Positions 42,911 through 52,250 are shown, counted from the stretch's first letter. The stretch: DNA of 64,000 nt from Allopusillimonas sp008369125 (GCF_008369125.1 NZ_VOAY01000001.1:62001-126000), one strand, 5' to 3'. Program-made: numbers and translations. The notes: generated by a model not told the origin, from the letters alone.

Positions 42911-44386
42911 TCAACCCATGTTGTTGGGGTCCATGCTCCAGTAAATGCCTTTGCTTTGCTGGTAAAGACGCAAGCCAGTAACACCTTTTTCACGCCCAAT
43001 GCCACTGTCTTTGAAGCCACCAAAGGGCGTAGAAATTGACAACTGTTTGTAGGTGTTGATCCAAACCAGTCCGGTTTCCAGTGCACGAGCAACACGCCAT
43101 GCGCGTTGATAATTAGCTGTCCAGATTCCGGACGCCAGCCCGAATGCGCTGTCATTGGCCTGAGCGATCAGGTCAGCCTCATCTTCGAACCGCAATACAC
43201 ACAAGACCGGACCAAAAATTTCATCTCTGACTGCGATCGCCTGATTGTCCAAACCGGTAATGATTGTGGGTAGAAAAAATGCGCCATTTTCAAACTGAGA
43301 ACCTTCTGGACGTTTTCCTCCAAGTGCGATCTGGCCGCCTTCTGCTTTGGCGGATTCGACGAATTTTTCGATACGCGCCCGGTGTCCGAAGCTGGAAAGA
43401 GGGCCCATTTGGGCGCCGGCGACTTCTGGTTGATCGACCTTGATAGTGCTACTGCGCTTTACCAGCAGAGCGATGAACTCGTCGTAAATACTGGCCTGAA
43501 CGAATAGGCGTGAACCTGCAACGCAAGACTGCCCGCTACCTTCGAAAATACCGCCAATAATGCTCTGGACTGCTGCGTCAAGATTGGCATCTTCAAACAC
43601 GATATGCGGGGATTTTCCTCCCAGTTCTAAAGCAACAGGGATTAAACGCCCGGCAGCTATCATGCCGATACTGCGACCTGTTGCCGTACCTCCGGTAAAG
43701 GACACCATACGCACGTCGCGATGCTGGACCAGCGCTTTGCCGGTTACTGCACCGTCACCGGTCAGCACATTCAGGATGCCAGGAGGCAAGCCTGCTTGCA
43801 GGCCGATTTCTCCGAGAAGCAAGGCAGGCGAAGGGGTGATTTCAGAAGGCTTGAGAATGACAGCATTTCCGGCGGCCAGAGCGGGCGCGACCTTTTGTGC
43901 TTCCATGGTCAGGGGCGAGTTCCAGGGGGTAATCGCTGCAACGACACCGTAGGGTTCGTATGCGGTCATGGATAAATAATTGCCGCGTGATGGGGTAATT
44001 TCGGAACCCAGTGTTTCGCAGACGGACGCAAAGTAGCGGAAGGTTGCTGCGGCACTGCTGGCTTGTGCCTTGCATTCAGACCATACCTTGCCGTTCTCTT
44101 GCATTTGCAAGCGCGCGAATTCATCTCCATGCTGGACGATGAGGTCTGCCATGCGCACGAGCAGCTGTGCCCGTACATGGGGCAGCATATTTTTCCAGGC
44201 AGGCTCGGCAGCCGCAGCCTTGGCGGATGCGACCGCTGCGTCGACCTGCGCGTGCGAAGCCACTTGCAATGCGTAATTGACTTTCCCGTTTGCGGGATTG
44301 ATCGAATCGAATGACTCGGTCGCGCCTGATACCCATTCACCGTTGATGAGCAGAGGTTTGGGATCTTGGTCGGGCTGTTGCGACAT
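42911..44386 (-). CDS. NAD(P)-dependent aldehyde dehydrogenase
   Basis: A 491-residue aldehyde dehydrogenase. Motifs: TPWNSPLTMEAQKVAPALAAGN, VSFTGGTATGRSIG, the glutamate in ALELGGKSPHIVFED and the cysteine in GSGQSCVAGSRLF. The ATG at 44386 (CGGAG upstream) replaces an upstream in-frame start at 44434. It is the first gene behind the promoter at 44465-44494, whose -10 lies in a 17-bp palindrome. It probably oxidises the aldehyde made by the downstream dehydrogenase. Confidence 0.92.
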   Translation of the reverse strand: MSQQPDQDPKPLLINGEWVSGATESFDSINPANGKVNYALQVASHAQVDAAVASAKAAAAEPAWKNMLPHVRAQLLVRMADLIVQHGDEFARLQMQENGKVWSECKAQASSAAATFRYFASVCETLGSEITPSRGNYLSMTAYEPYGVVAAITPWNSPLTMEAQKVAPALAAGNAVILKPSEITPSPALLLGEIGLQAGLPPGILNVLTGDGAVTGKALVQHRDVRMVSFTGGTATGRSIGMIAAGRLIPVALELGGKSPHIVFEDANLDAAVQSIIGGIFEGSGQSCVAGSRLFVQASIYDEFIALLVKRSSTIKVDQPEVAGAQMGPLSSFGHRARIEKFVESAKAEGGQIALGGKRPEGSQFENGAFFLPTIITGLDNQAIAVRDEIFGPVLCVLRFEDEADLIAQANDSAFGLASGIWTANYQRAWRVARALETGLVWINTYKQLSISTPFGGFKDSGIGREKGVTGLRLYQQSKGIYWSMDPNNMG

Positions 44387-44438
44387 GTGTTGTGACTCCG
44401 AAGGAATGCAGGTGTTCTTTGAGGTTGTATGCATTGTT

Positions 44439-44476
44439 GTTCTTTCTAGCGGTACGATCGTTCTATTTTATGGCTT
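44439..44476. promoter_or_regulatory. Paired 17-bp operators before the aldehyde dehydrogenase operon
   Basis: Two boxes with starts 21 bp apart: GTTCTTTCTAGCGGTAC (44439-44455, right half weak) and, read on the minus strand, AAGCCATAAAATAGAAC (44460-44476, left half weak). The second covers the -10 TAAAAT of the minus-strand promoter. They match the boxes at 44560, 52251 and 55609 in half-site and spacing. Confidence 0.6.
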
Positions 44477-44494
44477 GGCTACAGCTGATGTCAA
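44465..44494 (-). promoter_or_regulatory. Sigma-70 promoter of the aldehyde dehydrogenase operon
   Basis: On the minus strand, TTGACA (44494-44489) and TAAAAT (44470-44465) with an 18-bp spacer. Transcription should start near 44458, within the operator pair. The -10 lies inside a palindromic box, which suits repression. Confidence 0.65.
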
Positions 44495-44559
44495 TCATGG
44501 AATGGACCAGGTGTCGCTACTATTTATTTTCTTTGCGAGTTTGATAAAGATATGCGAGA

Positions 44560-44597
44560 ATTCTTTCTGATAGAACGTATGTTCTGTTTATGAGAAG
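44560..44597. promoter_or_regulatory. Paired 17-bp operators before the first Bug receptor gene
   Basis: ATTCTTTCTGATAGAAC (44560-44576) and GTTCTGTTTATGAGAAG (44581-44597), starts 21 bp apart, 62 bp before the receptor start codon. They share the consensus RTTCTnTnnnATAGAAC with the other island promoters. No strong -35/-10 pair is evident here; TTGATA at 44541 is the best -35 candidate. Confidence 0.65.
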
Positions 44598-44658
44598 TCC
44601 ACTAACCTGCGCAATGACGTGGGGGTGTGCTCATCGGAATACTCAACAAGGAAAATCA

Positions 44659-45627
44659 ATGACGTTCAAAAAATTATCCGTATTCGCGGGCCTGAGCTGC
44701 GTTCTGTTCAGTACACTGGCCAATGCAGCCGGCTACCCGGATCAGCCGATCAATCTGGTGGTGCCTTATGCTGCGGGCGGGGCGACGGATGTCATCGCGC
44801 GTCTGGTCGCCACCGATATTTCCAAAGACCTTGGGCAAACCATTGTCGTTGTCAATAAGCCTGGCGCGGGTACTACCGTGGCCGCCGCAGAAGTCGCGCG
44901 TAGTGAGAGCGATGGGTATAAGCTGTACATGACGACGGCCGCGCATACCATTAGTGGCAGCCTTTACAAAAATCTTTCTTACGATCCTATCGCCGACTTC
45001 ACGCCCATTACCCTCGTTGCCCGTATTCCTATTGTTCTGGTTACGGCGCCCGAACTTAACGTAAAAACACTGGACGAGTACATCAAGTACGCGAAGAACC
45101 GTCCTGAAGGCGTGACGGTAGGTTCGCCTGGAAATGGCTCCCCTCAGCATTTGACGCAGGCGTTGTTTAAAGAACGCACCGGCACTAAATTGGTACATAT
45201 TCCTTACCGCGGCGATGCGCCCATGATTAATGATTTGCTTGGCGGCCAGGTGGAATCGGCTTTTGTAACGCTTTCTGCCGCGTTGCCATATATTCAGAGC
45301 AACACGCTCACCGCTATTGCCGTCGCGAACCCAACACGAATTGCAGCCATCCCCGATGTGCCCACAATGACGGAGGCGGGCCTGAACGACTTTAGCGCAG
45401 CAACGTGGTTTGGCTTGTTCGGACCCAAAAACTTGCCGGCTAGCGTGTCTGAGACAATTTTCAAGTCTTCGCATAAAGCGGTTGCAGAGCCCGAGTTCAC
45501 GAAACGTCTGGAGGCTATGGGTGCGGAAGTGGTAAACAGCGCACCAGCCGACTTCCAGAAGCTTGTGGTGAACGAGGCAGCCCAATGGGCTACGGCAGTG
45601 AAGGCATCCGGCGCCCAGGTCGACTAA
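44659..45627 (+). CDS. Bug-family (tripartite tricarboxylate transporter) receptor
   Basis: A 322-residue periplasmic receptor with a signal peptide (cleavage near NAAG). Family blocks: YPDQPINLVVPYAAGGATDVIARLVA, IVVVNKPGAGTTVAAAEVARS and AVANPTRIAAIPDVPTMTEAG. Bug proteins bind small carboxylates and often occur as orphans without TctAB genes, as here. The ATG at 44659 follows AAGGAAAATC; the open frame starts further upstream. Convergent with the lactonase-type gene, the stops overlapping by 4 bp. Confidence 0.92.
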   Translation: MTFKKLSVFAGLSCVLFSTLANAAGYPDQPINLVVPYAAGGATDVIARLVATDISKDLGQTIVVVNKPGAGTTVAAAEVARSESDGYKLYMTTAAHTISGSLYKNLSYDPIADFTPITLVARIPIVLVTAPELNVKTLDEYIKYAKNRPEGVTVGSPGNGSPQHLTQALFKERTGTKLVHIPYRGDAPMINDLLGGQVESAFVTLSAALPYIQSNTLTAIAVANPTRIAAIPDVPTMTEAGLNDFSAATWFGLFGPKNLPASVSETIFKSSHKAVAEPEFTKRLEAMGAEVVNSAPADFQKLVVNEAAQWATAVKASGAQVD

Positions 45628-46442
45628 ACCGACAACCCTGGCGCCACATGTAGCATGACGGTGTCGGGGTTTTCTTGGCATATGGGCGGGTATAGTTGCA
45701 TGACCATGGGATCATGCCCCGGCACGATGTGGTCCATGCTATCGGCCGCGCCCGTCAGTCGGGCGTAGCCTGCAAGCATGTCAGCAACGTTGTGCACGAT
45801 GGGAAACGGCCGTTGTTTCTCCATGTTTTCGTAGTAATGCGAGGCATCGGAAGCGAGAACGACCCATCCTCTCGCTGTATTCACCCTGACGGACTGCAAG
45901 CCCTTGGTGTGACCGCCGATCTTAAGCACGCTGACGCCCGGCACTACGGGCTGGTCGCCCTCATGAAACACTACCCTATCGTCATACACCTTCCTGATCA
46001 GTGTGACGACGTCTTCCACTGCATAGGCATGGCGCAAAGGCTGGAAACACATGCAGCGCCCCGTTGCGTATTCCACCTCGCCATCCTGCACGTGAAAACG
46101 CGCATTGGGCAGTTTGTCCAGATTGCCGGCGTGATCGTAGTGCAGGTGGGTCAGAATGACATCTTGAATGTCGTCTCCCCGAACTCCGACGTCGGAAAGG
46201 GCGTCGATGGGACAGCGTATGAGTGCGCGTTGACGCACTGCGGCAGTCTGAGCATTGAAGCCCGTGTCCACCAGTACGACGCGCTCAGGCGAACGCAACA
46301 CCCATACAAAGAAGTCCATGGGCATTGGCCCGTCATGGGGATCTCCGCCCAGGAAGTTATCCCGCCGGACGCGAGGCATATGGGCATACCGCAATGCATA
46401 GACCTCGTACTCGGGTATCGGCTTGGCATTTAGGTCAGACAA
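45624..46442 (-). CDS. MBL-fold hydrolase of the acyl-homoserine lactonase type
   Basis: A 272-residue cytosolic metallo-hydrolase. The zinc motif is THLHYDHAGN, with further ligands in GGHTKGLQSV, ASDASHYYEN and VPGHDPMV. It fits the AttM/AiiA-like lactonase family. Last gene of the operon that starts at 52226 and encodes a Liv importer, so it more likely opens a lactone or ester on the catabolic route than quenches signals; that is inference. Confidence 0.85.
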   Translation of the reverse strand: MSDLNAKPIPEYEVYALRYAHMPRVRRDNFLGGDPHDGPMPMDFFVWVLRSPERVVLVDTGFNAQTAAVRQRALIRCPIDALSDVGVRGDDIQDVILTHLHYDHAGNLDKLPNARFHVQDGEVEYATGRCMCFQPLRHAYAVEDVVTLIRKVYDDRVVFHEGDQPVVPGVSVLKIGGHTKGLQSVRVNTARGWVVLASDASHYYENMEKQRPFPIVHNVADMLAGYARLTGAADSMDHIVPGHDPMVMQLYPPICQENPDTVMLHVAPGLSV

Positions 46443-46444
46443 GA

Positions 46445-47158
46445 TCAGACTCCCAGGTAAGATTTTTGTATGATGGGATCCGACAGAAGCTCATGGCCCG
46501 GACCGCTGCGTATGATCTCGCCATGTTCGAGTGCGAAGGCATAATGCGATAAACGCAATGCCAGACGGGCGTTCTGTTCGACCAAGATGATGGACATCTT
46601 CTTATCGCGGTTGATGCGCTCGATGGCCGCAGCGATCTCGGCAACGATTTTTGGCGCAATGCCTAACGAAGGTTCGTCGAGCATGAGCAGTCGGGGGTTC
46701 GCCATTAGCGCGCGCCCAATGGCTACCATTTGCTGCTCGCCGCCCGAGAGCGAACCGGCGAGCTGGCGCCGCCGCTCCAGAACTCGTGGGAATAATGCGT
46801 AGATTTCATCCAGGGTCCGATTGATGATGCTGCGCGAACGAACGCCGTGCGCGCCGGTCAGCAGGTTTTCCTGGACGGACATGCGTCCAAACAGTCGTCG
46901 GCCTTCCGGCGAAAGGGCGATGCCTGCCTGCACGCGAGTAGCGGCGCCGACGCGGGTGATGTCCTTGCCCTCAAGCAGAATCTGGCCGCCAGCGACCGGC
47001 GTCAGACCGATAATAGATCGCAGGGTCGTGCTCTTTCCTGCGCCGTTGGATCCAATCAAGGCAACGATATGACCCGCCTCCACGTTGAAACTAATACTGC
47101 GCACTGCTTCCAGGGGGCCATAGGATACCGTCAGGTTCTGGATATCAAGCATGGGCAT
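46445..47158 (-). CDS. livF: Branched-chain-type ABC transporter ATPase LivF
   Basis: A 237-residue ATPase with Walker A GSNGAGKSTT, signature LSGGEQQMVAIGRALM and Walker B LLMLDEPSLGIAPK. The pattern is that of LivF. I chose ATG 47158, preceded by CGGAG, over 47185. It overlaps the livG gene by 14 bp and ends two bases before the lactonase-type gene begins. Confidence 0.9.
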   Translation of the reverse strand: MPMLDIQNLTVSYGPLEAVRSISFNVEAGHIVALIGSNGAGKSTTLRSIIGLTPVAGGQILLEGKDITRVGAATRVQAGIALSPEGRRLFGRMSVQENLLTGAHGVRSRSIINRTLDEIYALFPRVLERRRQLAGSLSGGEQQMVAIGRALMANPRLLMLDEPSLGIAPKIVAEIAAAIERINRDKKMSIILVEQNARLALRLSHYAFALEHGEIIRSGPGHELLSDPIIQKSYLGV

Positions 47159-47924
47159 AATCGGGTGCTCCGAGATAGGCTTCAATAACGGCGGGGTCTT
47201 GGCTGATTTGTTCCGGCGTCCCCTCGGCTATTTTTTCGCCTTGAACTAGTACGACGATGCGATGGCATAAATCCATCACAAGCGCCATATGATGTTCGAC
47301 CAACAGCAACGTTAACCCGTCGTCGCGCAGCCGACGTAGCAGTCGGGTCAGGTCACGGCATTCTTCATGGTTCAGGCCGGCAGCGGGCTCATCGAGCAGC
47401 AGCATGCGTGGTTGAGTGGCCAGTGCCACAGCGATTCCGAGCTTCTTCTGCAAGCCATAGGGCAAGCTGCCGGCTGCTGCATTGCGCCAGGACTGCAGGT
47501 CGGTTACGCCGAGTATCTGATCGATCTCCGCCGGGATAGAAGTTGGGCTTAAATTTCGGTTGCGGCGCCCGGTCAACAGGCCGACAGCAGATCCTGCGAT
47601 GCGTGACAGCATGCCTCGATAAACGTTTTCTGCAACGGTTTCGTTGGGGTAAGTCGATGTCGATTGGAAGGTGCGGGCGAGTCCGGCGGCGACCACGCGG
47701 CTGGGCGGCCCACCCGAAATGTTAATGCCGTTAAAGTGCACGGTACCTGACGAAGGTGGCACGGTGCCAGTGATTGCATTGAATGCCGTGGTCTTGCCTG
47801 CGCCATTGGGGCCAATCAGGCCGATGATTTCGCCTTCTTGTACAGAAAAGCTGAGGTTGTTTAATGCGATCAAGCCACCGAATCGACGGGTCAGACCACG
47901 AACAGCGAGTAATTCAGAACTCAT
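47145..47924 (-). CDS. livG: Branched-chain-type ABC transporter ATPase LivG
   Basis: A 259-residue ATPase with Walker A GPNGAGKTTAFN and the LivG block RTFQSTSTYPNETVAEN, Walker B MLLLDEPAAGLNHEE. The usual signature LSGG appears changed to LPYGLQKKLGIAVALA, a variant common in LivG proteins. The ATG at 47924 (CGGAGAAACCC upstream) overlaps the livM stop as ATGA; the open frame further upstream is within livM. Confidence 0.9.
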   Translation of the reverse strand: MSSELLAVRGLTRRFGGLIALNNLSFSVQEGEIIGLIGPNGAGKTTAFNAITGTVPPSSGTVHFNGINISGGPPSRVVAAGLARTFQSTSTYPNETVAENVYRGMLSRIAGSAVGLLTGRRNRNLSPTSIPAEIDQILGVTDLQSWRNAAAGSLPYGLQKKLGIAVALATQPRMLLLDEPAAGLNHEECRDLTRLLRRLRDDGLTLLLVEHHMALVMDLCHRIVVLVQGEKIAEGTPEQISQDPAVIEAYLGAPDYAHA

Positions 47925-48901
47925 GGGTTTCTCCGTGTGGCCAGGCTTCGTACAGCCTGCGGTAGTGCAGCCAACCCGCCAGGCAAAAAGCGCAGAATGA
48001 GAATCAGCGCAGCACCGTAGAAAATATGCTGTGTCTGGACTGCTCCCCGGAATAATTCGGGCAACGGGGTAAGAACAATGGCGCCTACCAAGGGTCCCCA
48101 GTTTGAGCGCCGCCCTCCTATCACCAGCATAATGATCAGGCCCACGGAAATGCTGATATTGAAAGACTCCGGCGAGATGTAGCCAATATACCGGGCCAGC
48201 AAGTTGCCACCAAATGCGGCCATTGCGCAACCGCACACAAAGGCAAACACCTGTAGACGATGCACGCTTAAGCCTGTGGATTCGGCGAGTCCGGCGTTGT
48301 CAGCGACGGAGTCGATGGCGTGCCCGAGCGGCGAGCGGAACAGACCGTGCATGATCAGGACGGATAGCAGGGCGACGACAAGAGCCAAGGCGTAGAAGGA
48401 AGCGCGGGTATCGAAGGTAAAGCCCAGCAGCGCTGCGGGATCAATCCCGGTAATGCCGTTTGCGCCGCCAGTAAACGCTGAAAAGTCCAGCAGGACCAGG
48501 CGGACCAGCTCGCCAAAAGCGAAGGTGACCAGAACGAAGTACACCCCCTTGAGGCGTAAAATAATCCAGCCAAGCACTAGTGCGATGATGGCGGTGGCCA
48601 CTGTTCCCACGAGTGCTGAGCTCCAGAAAGCCAGGCCAAAGTGTTGGCTGGCCAAGACGCCGACATAGGCACCGATAGCTATAAAGGCCGCGTGGCCCAA
48701 GGAGAGTTGGCCCGACCGGCTGATGAGAGCAAGTCCATTGACCACGAGTACATTGAGCGCTGTCAGGACTGCCAGGTGAAGCACAAACTGGCTGGCGAAC
48801 CAGGGCAAGATGACAATAATGGCCAGAACGGCCAGACCCAAGGCCAGCATTCCGTGGCGACGGACTGGGGATTGAGTGTTGATGCTGAGCGAAGTGCTCA
48901 T
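47921..48901 (-). CDS. livM: Branched-chain-type ABC transporter permease LivM
   Basis: A 326-residue membrane protein with eight or more hydrophobic segments and LivM blocks: GQLSLGHAAFIAIGAYVG, LKGVYFVLVTFAFGELVRLVLL, GGANGITGI and a conserved VIGGRRSNWGPLVGA near the end. Start at 48901, one base after the livH stop. It pairs with LivH in the membrane. Confidence 0.92.
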   Translation of the reverse strand: MSTSLSINTQSPVRRHGMLALGLAVLAIIVILPWFASQFVLHLAVLTALNVLVVNGLALISRSGQLSLGHAAFIAIGAYVGVLASQHFGLAFWSSALVGTVATAIIALVLGWIILRLKGVYFVLVTFAFGELVRLVLLDFSAFTGGANGITGIDPAALLGFTFDTRASFYALALVVALLSVLIMHGLFRSPLGHAIDSVADNAGLAESTGLSVHRLQVFAFVCGCAMAAFGGNLLARYIGYISPESFNISISVGLIIMLVIGGRRSNWGPLVGAIVLTPLPELFRGAVQTQHIFYGAALILILRFLPGGLAALPQAVRSLATRRNP

Positions 48902-48902
48902 G

Positions 48903-49772
48903 TCAGACTTCTCCTTGTCCGAGCAAGCCTTTGGGGCGAACCACCAGCATTGCAATAACAATCATAAAAATAAGCATGTCTGCGGTGCTGCTGCTGAAAA
49001 ACAAGCTGCTGTAGCTTTCCAGTAGGCCCAGCGCCAAGCCTGCGACGGCTGCGCCGGGTATGCTGCCCAAGCCGCCCAAAATTACAACGATGAAGGCTTT
49101 TAGCAAAGGTGCAGCGCCGACGAAGGGGGATACCGAGAACAGCGGTGCCATGAGCGCGCCGGCCACTGCCGCCAGCCCGACGCCAATGCCAAAACCGATG
49201 GGATAGTAGATGCGCGCACGTATGCCCTGTATGGAGGCGATTTCGAAGTCTTCGACCACGGCGCGCAGCGCGCGCCCCGGTCGGGAGTGCTTCAGGAACG
49301 CATATAACAGGGCGAGAACTACCAGGGCAAAGATAACGACATAAATCCGCGAGGTTGGGATGGCGATCTTGCCAAAGCGGGTTGCCCCTTGTGCGAGGGA
49401 GGGCATGGACAAAGGATCGGGACCGAAGAACATCAGTGCAAGGTTTTGAAGAATCATTGCCAGGCCGATGGTCGCAATCATGCCGTTCAGCTCGTCATTG
49501 CGAAACGGTTTGAGCACCATCCATTCAATGACGGCACCAAACAGTACGGCGCCAAGGAACGTAATGGCTAGGGCGGGTAAGAAAGACAGCCCCAGTCCCG
49601 CAGTCAGAAAGTAGGCGCCGAACGCGCCTAGCATGTAGAACTCGCCGTGGGCAAAGTTCACCATACGCATGACGCCGAACACCAGAGTAAAGCCGACTGC
49701 CATCAACAGGTAAAGCAAGCCGACGATCAAGCCATTGACCGTCGCCTGCACGATGAGAATACTCCAATCCAC
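48903..49772 (-). CDS. livH: Branched-chain-type ABC transporter permease LivH
   Basis: A 289-residue membrane protein, LivH type: NGLIVGLLYLLMAVGFTLVFGVMRMVNFAHGEFYMLGA near the N-terminus and VILGGLGSIPGAAVAGLALGLLESY near the C-terminus. It follows the binding protein gene by 15 bp and is one base from livM. In this family the substrate ranges from branched-chain amino acids to aromatic acids. Confidence 0.92.
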   Translation of the reverse strand: MDWSILIVQATVNGLIVGLLYLLMAVGFTLVFGVMRMVNFAHGEFYMLGAFGAYFLTAGLGLSFLPALAITFLGAVLFGAVIEWMVLKPFRNDELNGMIATIGLAMILQNLALMFFGPDPLSMPSLAQGATRFGKIAIPTSRIYVVIFALVVLALLYAFLKHSRPGRALRAVVEDFEIASIQGIRARIYYPIGFGIGVGLAAVAGALMAPLFSVSPFVGAAPLLKAFIVVILGGLGSIPGAAVAGLALGLLESYSSLFFSSSTADMLIFMIVIAMLVVRPKGLLGQGEV

Positions 49773-49787
49773 AATCTGTCCTTTAGC

Positions 49788-50951
49788 TTACTTGCAGCCG
49801 CTTACTGTGCAGCGGGCGCGTATGACTTCTTTTCCGTCTTTGACTTCCGCGACATAGAAGGGCGCATTCAACTGGTGGTTGCTGCCATACATCTCTTGGC
49901 CCGTCCAGTTCAGCTTGCCCAGTGAGCCCGAAAAATCAGTGATCTTTTCGAGTTCGGCGCGCACCTTGTCAGTATCGGTGGTTGTACCGGCACGCTTCAT
50001 GGCTTCAAACAGCATGCGTGTGCCGTCGTAGAACGCTGGGCTGAAGCCGTTCATTGAAGTCTTGTATTTGGTCGCATAGGCTTCGGTGTAGGCTTTGGTG
50101 CTATCCAGTTCGGCGTCAATCGGCGTATGCACAAACATGCCTTCCGCAGCCTCCTTGCCGGCTACGTTAACGATTTCCTGAGTGGCCGGGCCGCCAGTGC
50201 GAATAATGTTTCCGGTGAATCCGATTTCGCGTGCTTGCTTCACAATGAGGCCAGCCGTCGTGGGCGAATTACCATCGAGTTCGATCGCGTTAATGCCGCG
50301 AGCGGCCATGCGGGTAAGCAAGGGAACGAAGTCCACTCGGTCGCGTTCAAAGAACTCCACAGCCGCCAGATCGGCACCTGCATGTTTGTAGGCGGCCTTA
50401 AGGTCGATCGCGATCTGCTGTCCGGTTTCATCATTTGGAAATAGCGCTCCGACTTTCTTGATCCCTTGAGACCCGACGACCCAGTCGATTTGCGGCTGAG
50501 ATACCTCGGCGGTAGTGACGTTAGGACGGAAGGTGAAAGGCTTTTCTTTTTGCAGGGCCTTCGAGGTGAAGCCGAGCGTCATGACGATGACTTTGTTCTT
50601 TTCCGTGATGGGCTGGATAGCTAAGACTGGGGCTGAACCCACAGGGCCAATGATGTACTGAACCTTGTCTTCGAAGACCAGACGGTTGGCTACCGTGACT
50701 GCTTCATTGGCTTGGTACTTGTCGTCGTAAGCAATGACATTGACTTTGTACTTCTTGCCGCCAACTTCGAGGCCGCCCTTTTCATTGACTTCATCGGCGG
50801 CGATTTCAGCGGCGTTTTTCATGCCTTGCCCCCACGATGCGCCAGCGCCGGACAGCGTCACGAGCGCTCCAATATTGAGAGTCTCTTGGGCAGAGACGGA
50901 AAGCGGGGCGGCCAGACAGGCCAGCAATACGACAGTGGTTTTGATTTTCAT
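49788..50951 (-). CDS. ABC-type substrate-binding protein (LivK class)
   Basis: A 387-residue periplasmic binding protein with a signal peptide (cleavage near VSA-QET). Mature start LNIGALVTLSGAGASWGQGMKNAAEIAADEVNEKGG is typical of the class. The ATG at 50951 follows TGGAG; the frame is open further upstream. It selects the substrate for LivHMGF, and the alpha/beta hydrolase gene upstream in the operon suggests an ester or amide-derived acid rather than an amino acid. Confidence 0.9.
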   Translation of the reverse strand: MKIKTTVVLLACLAAPLSVSAQETLNIGALVTLSGAGASWGQGMKNAAEIAADEVNEKGGLEVGGKKYKVNVIAYDDKYQANEAVTVANRLVFEDKVQYIIGPVGSAPVLAIQPITEKNKVIVMTLGFTSKALQKEKPFTFRPNVTTAEVSQPQIDWVVGSQGIKKVGALFPNDETGQQIAIDLKAAYKHAGADLAAVEFFERDRVDFVPLLTRMAARGINAIELDGNSPTTAGLIVKQAREIGFTGNIIRTGGPATQEIVNVAGKEAAEGMFVHTPIDAELDSTKAYTEAYATKYKTSMNGFSPAFYDGTRMLFEAMKRAGTTTDTDKVRAELEKITDFSGSLGKLNWTGQEMYGSNHQLNAPFYVAEVKDGKEVIRARCTVSGCK

Positions 50952-50976
50952 GTGTAGTCTCCAGGAATAGTTCGGT

Positions 50977-51843
50977 TCAAACCGGTGGAACAGCTGCGCT
51001 GTCACGGATTTCTTCCAGGACAGGCATAAGATATTTGCGAAATTGCTGCGGGTTTTCGCTCATGGGGAAGTGGCCGACCTCAGGCATGATGGCCACTTTG
51101 GCACCCGGTATGGCGTCAGCGGTGCGTAATGTGTCGGCAGGCGAGCAGGAAAAATCGTATTCGCCAGTCAGCAGATAAAGCGGACAACGTTCCGTATCGA
51201 TGTTGTTCAGCTTGCCGCGCAGATCGCTGTCTACGCGATAGAAATACAGATCGCCACGAAAGACGCCAGGCCCGCCTTGCATGTACTGCCACAGCGTCTC
51301 GTGCCGGTGCAAGGCAGGGGATTGCGGAGCTACCAATCCTGAAACCAGCGCGGCACAAACTTCGCCGCCGTGCACGTCACCCCGATGCAGCCAGGACGTG
51401 TCATACCAAGGCTGCTGGTAGTCGGCGCTTTCAACACCGATCAGGGCTCGAAATTTAGCGCCATGGTTGTTGGCGAGCTGAAGGACGATGCGCCCACCGA
51501 TCGAGCACCCGATAAGGACTGGAGCCTCGAGATCGAGAGCCCGGCAGAACGACAGAATGGTTTCTACGTAGAGTTCGGTTGTGAGGCGATATTCTGTGTC
51601 TTGCCAGCCTTCCGGTGGATACGACTTGCCATGCCAAGGCATGTCAAACGCCAGCACTCTGTATTGGCTGGTGATGTCCGGGTCGCACAGCATATGGCGA
51701 TACTGGCGGTTGTCGGCTCCCGCCGTATGCAGGCAGACCAAAGGAATGCCTTCGCCCGCTTCTTCAAAATAGACTCTACAACGTTTGCCTGCGACATCGA
51801 ACGACACGTAGCGGCCTGTAATAGGTTCAATCTGCGCGGTCAT
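50977..51843 (-). CDS. Alpha/beta hydrolase
   Basis: A 288-residue hydrolase. The oxyanion region is PLVCLHTAGADNRQYR, the nucleophile motif is LIGCSIGGRIVLQL (G-x-S-x-G, serine about 115), and acid and histidine are in LTGEYDFSCSPAD and PEVGHFPMSENP. No signal peptide, so it acts in the cytosol on an imported ester or on a ring-cleavage type product. It overlaps the SCP2-like gene by 4 bp (ATGA). Confidence 0.88.
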   Translation of the reverse strand: MTAQIEPITGRYVSFDVAGKRCRVYFEEAGEGIPLVCLHTAGADNRQYRHMLCDPDITSQYRVLAFDMPWHGKSYPPEGWQDTEYRLTTELYVETILSFCRALDLEAPVLIGCSIGGRIVLQLANNHGAKFRALIGVESADYQQPWYDTSWLHRGDVHGGEVCAALVSGLVAPQSPALHRHETLWQYMQGGPGVFRGDLYFYRVDSDLRGKLNNIDTERCPLYLLTGEYDFSCSPADTLRTADAIPGAKVAIMPEVGHFPMSENPQQFRKYLMPVLEEIRDSAAVPPV

Positions 51844-52226
51844 TCAGCAGCCCTCCGGCCCAATGCCAGCAGGTCTTTCATGTATTGCAGATGAGCCATA
51901 AGCGGATGCAGATTGCCTTCAATGCGCATGTGGCCGTTTTTGGCCAACGCAAAAATGTCGTGACTGCCGGCCTCGGGTATGACTTGCCAGAGCCGTGACC
52001 AGGTATCGGCGTCGGCCTTGATTGCGAAATCCCAGGAGGCCAGCGGCGGGAAGGTGTCAAGAACTTCGGTTACGCGTCCGTCTTGAATTTGCACCAGAAG
52101 CTGAGCCTGTTCAAACTGGAGGAGCACGATGGCATTGACAGATCGGTTCCGCGCATGGCCGGCGGCGACGTGCGCAAAGTGCTGTGCTAATGATGTGCCG
52201 CTGCTTGCGGTCTTTGTGTCTCCCAT
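51840..52226 (-). CDS. SCP2-like sterol-carrier-domain protein
   Basis: A 128-residue protein resembling the SCP2 sterol-transfer domain: AIVLLQFEQAQLLVQIQDGRVTEVLDTF..., WDFAIKADADTWSRLWQ, and IEGNLHPLMAHLQYMKDLL at the end. The domain holds hydrophobic ligands or acyl-CoA. It is the first gene of an operon with hydrolase and Liv importer, downstream of the promoter and operators at 52251-52318. Its role may be to hold or present the substrate of the hydrolase. Confidence 0.7.
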   Translation of the reverse strand: MGDTKTASSGTSLAQHFAHVAAGHARNRSVNAIVLLQFEQAQLLVQIQDGRVTEVLDTFPPLASWDFAIKADADTWSRLWQVIPEAGSHDIFALAKNGHMRIEGNLHPLMAHLQYMKDLLALGRRAAE

Positions 52227-52250
52227 TTTTCCTCCGTGACGCTAATTTTA

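Noticed and set aside
47925..48236. A 104-residue N-terminal extension of LivG
   Set aside because: It lies inside livM in another frame; the ATG at 47924 has a good ribosome site and the normal LivG N-terminus.
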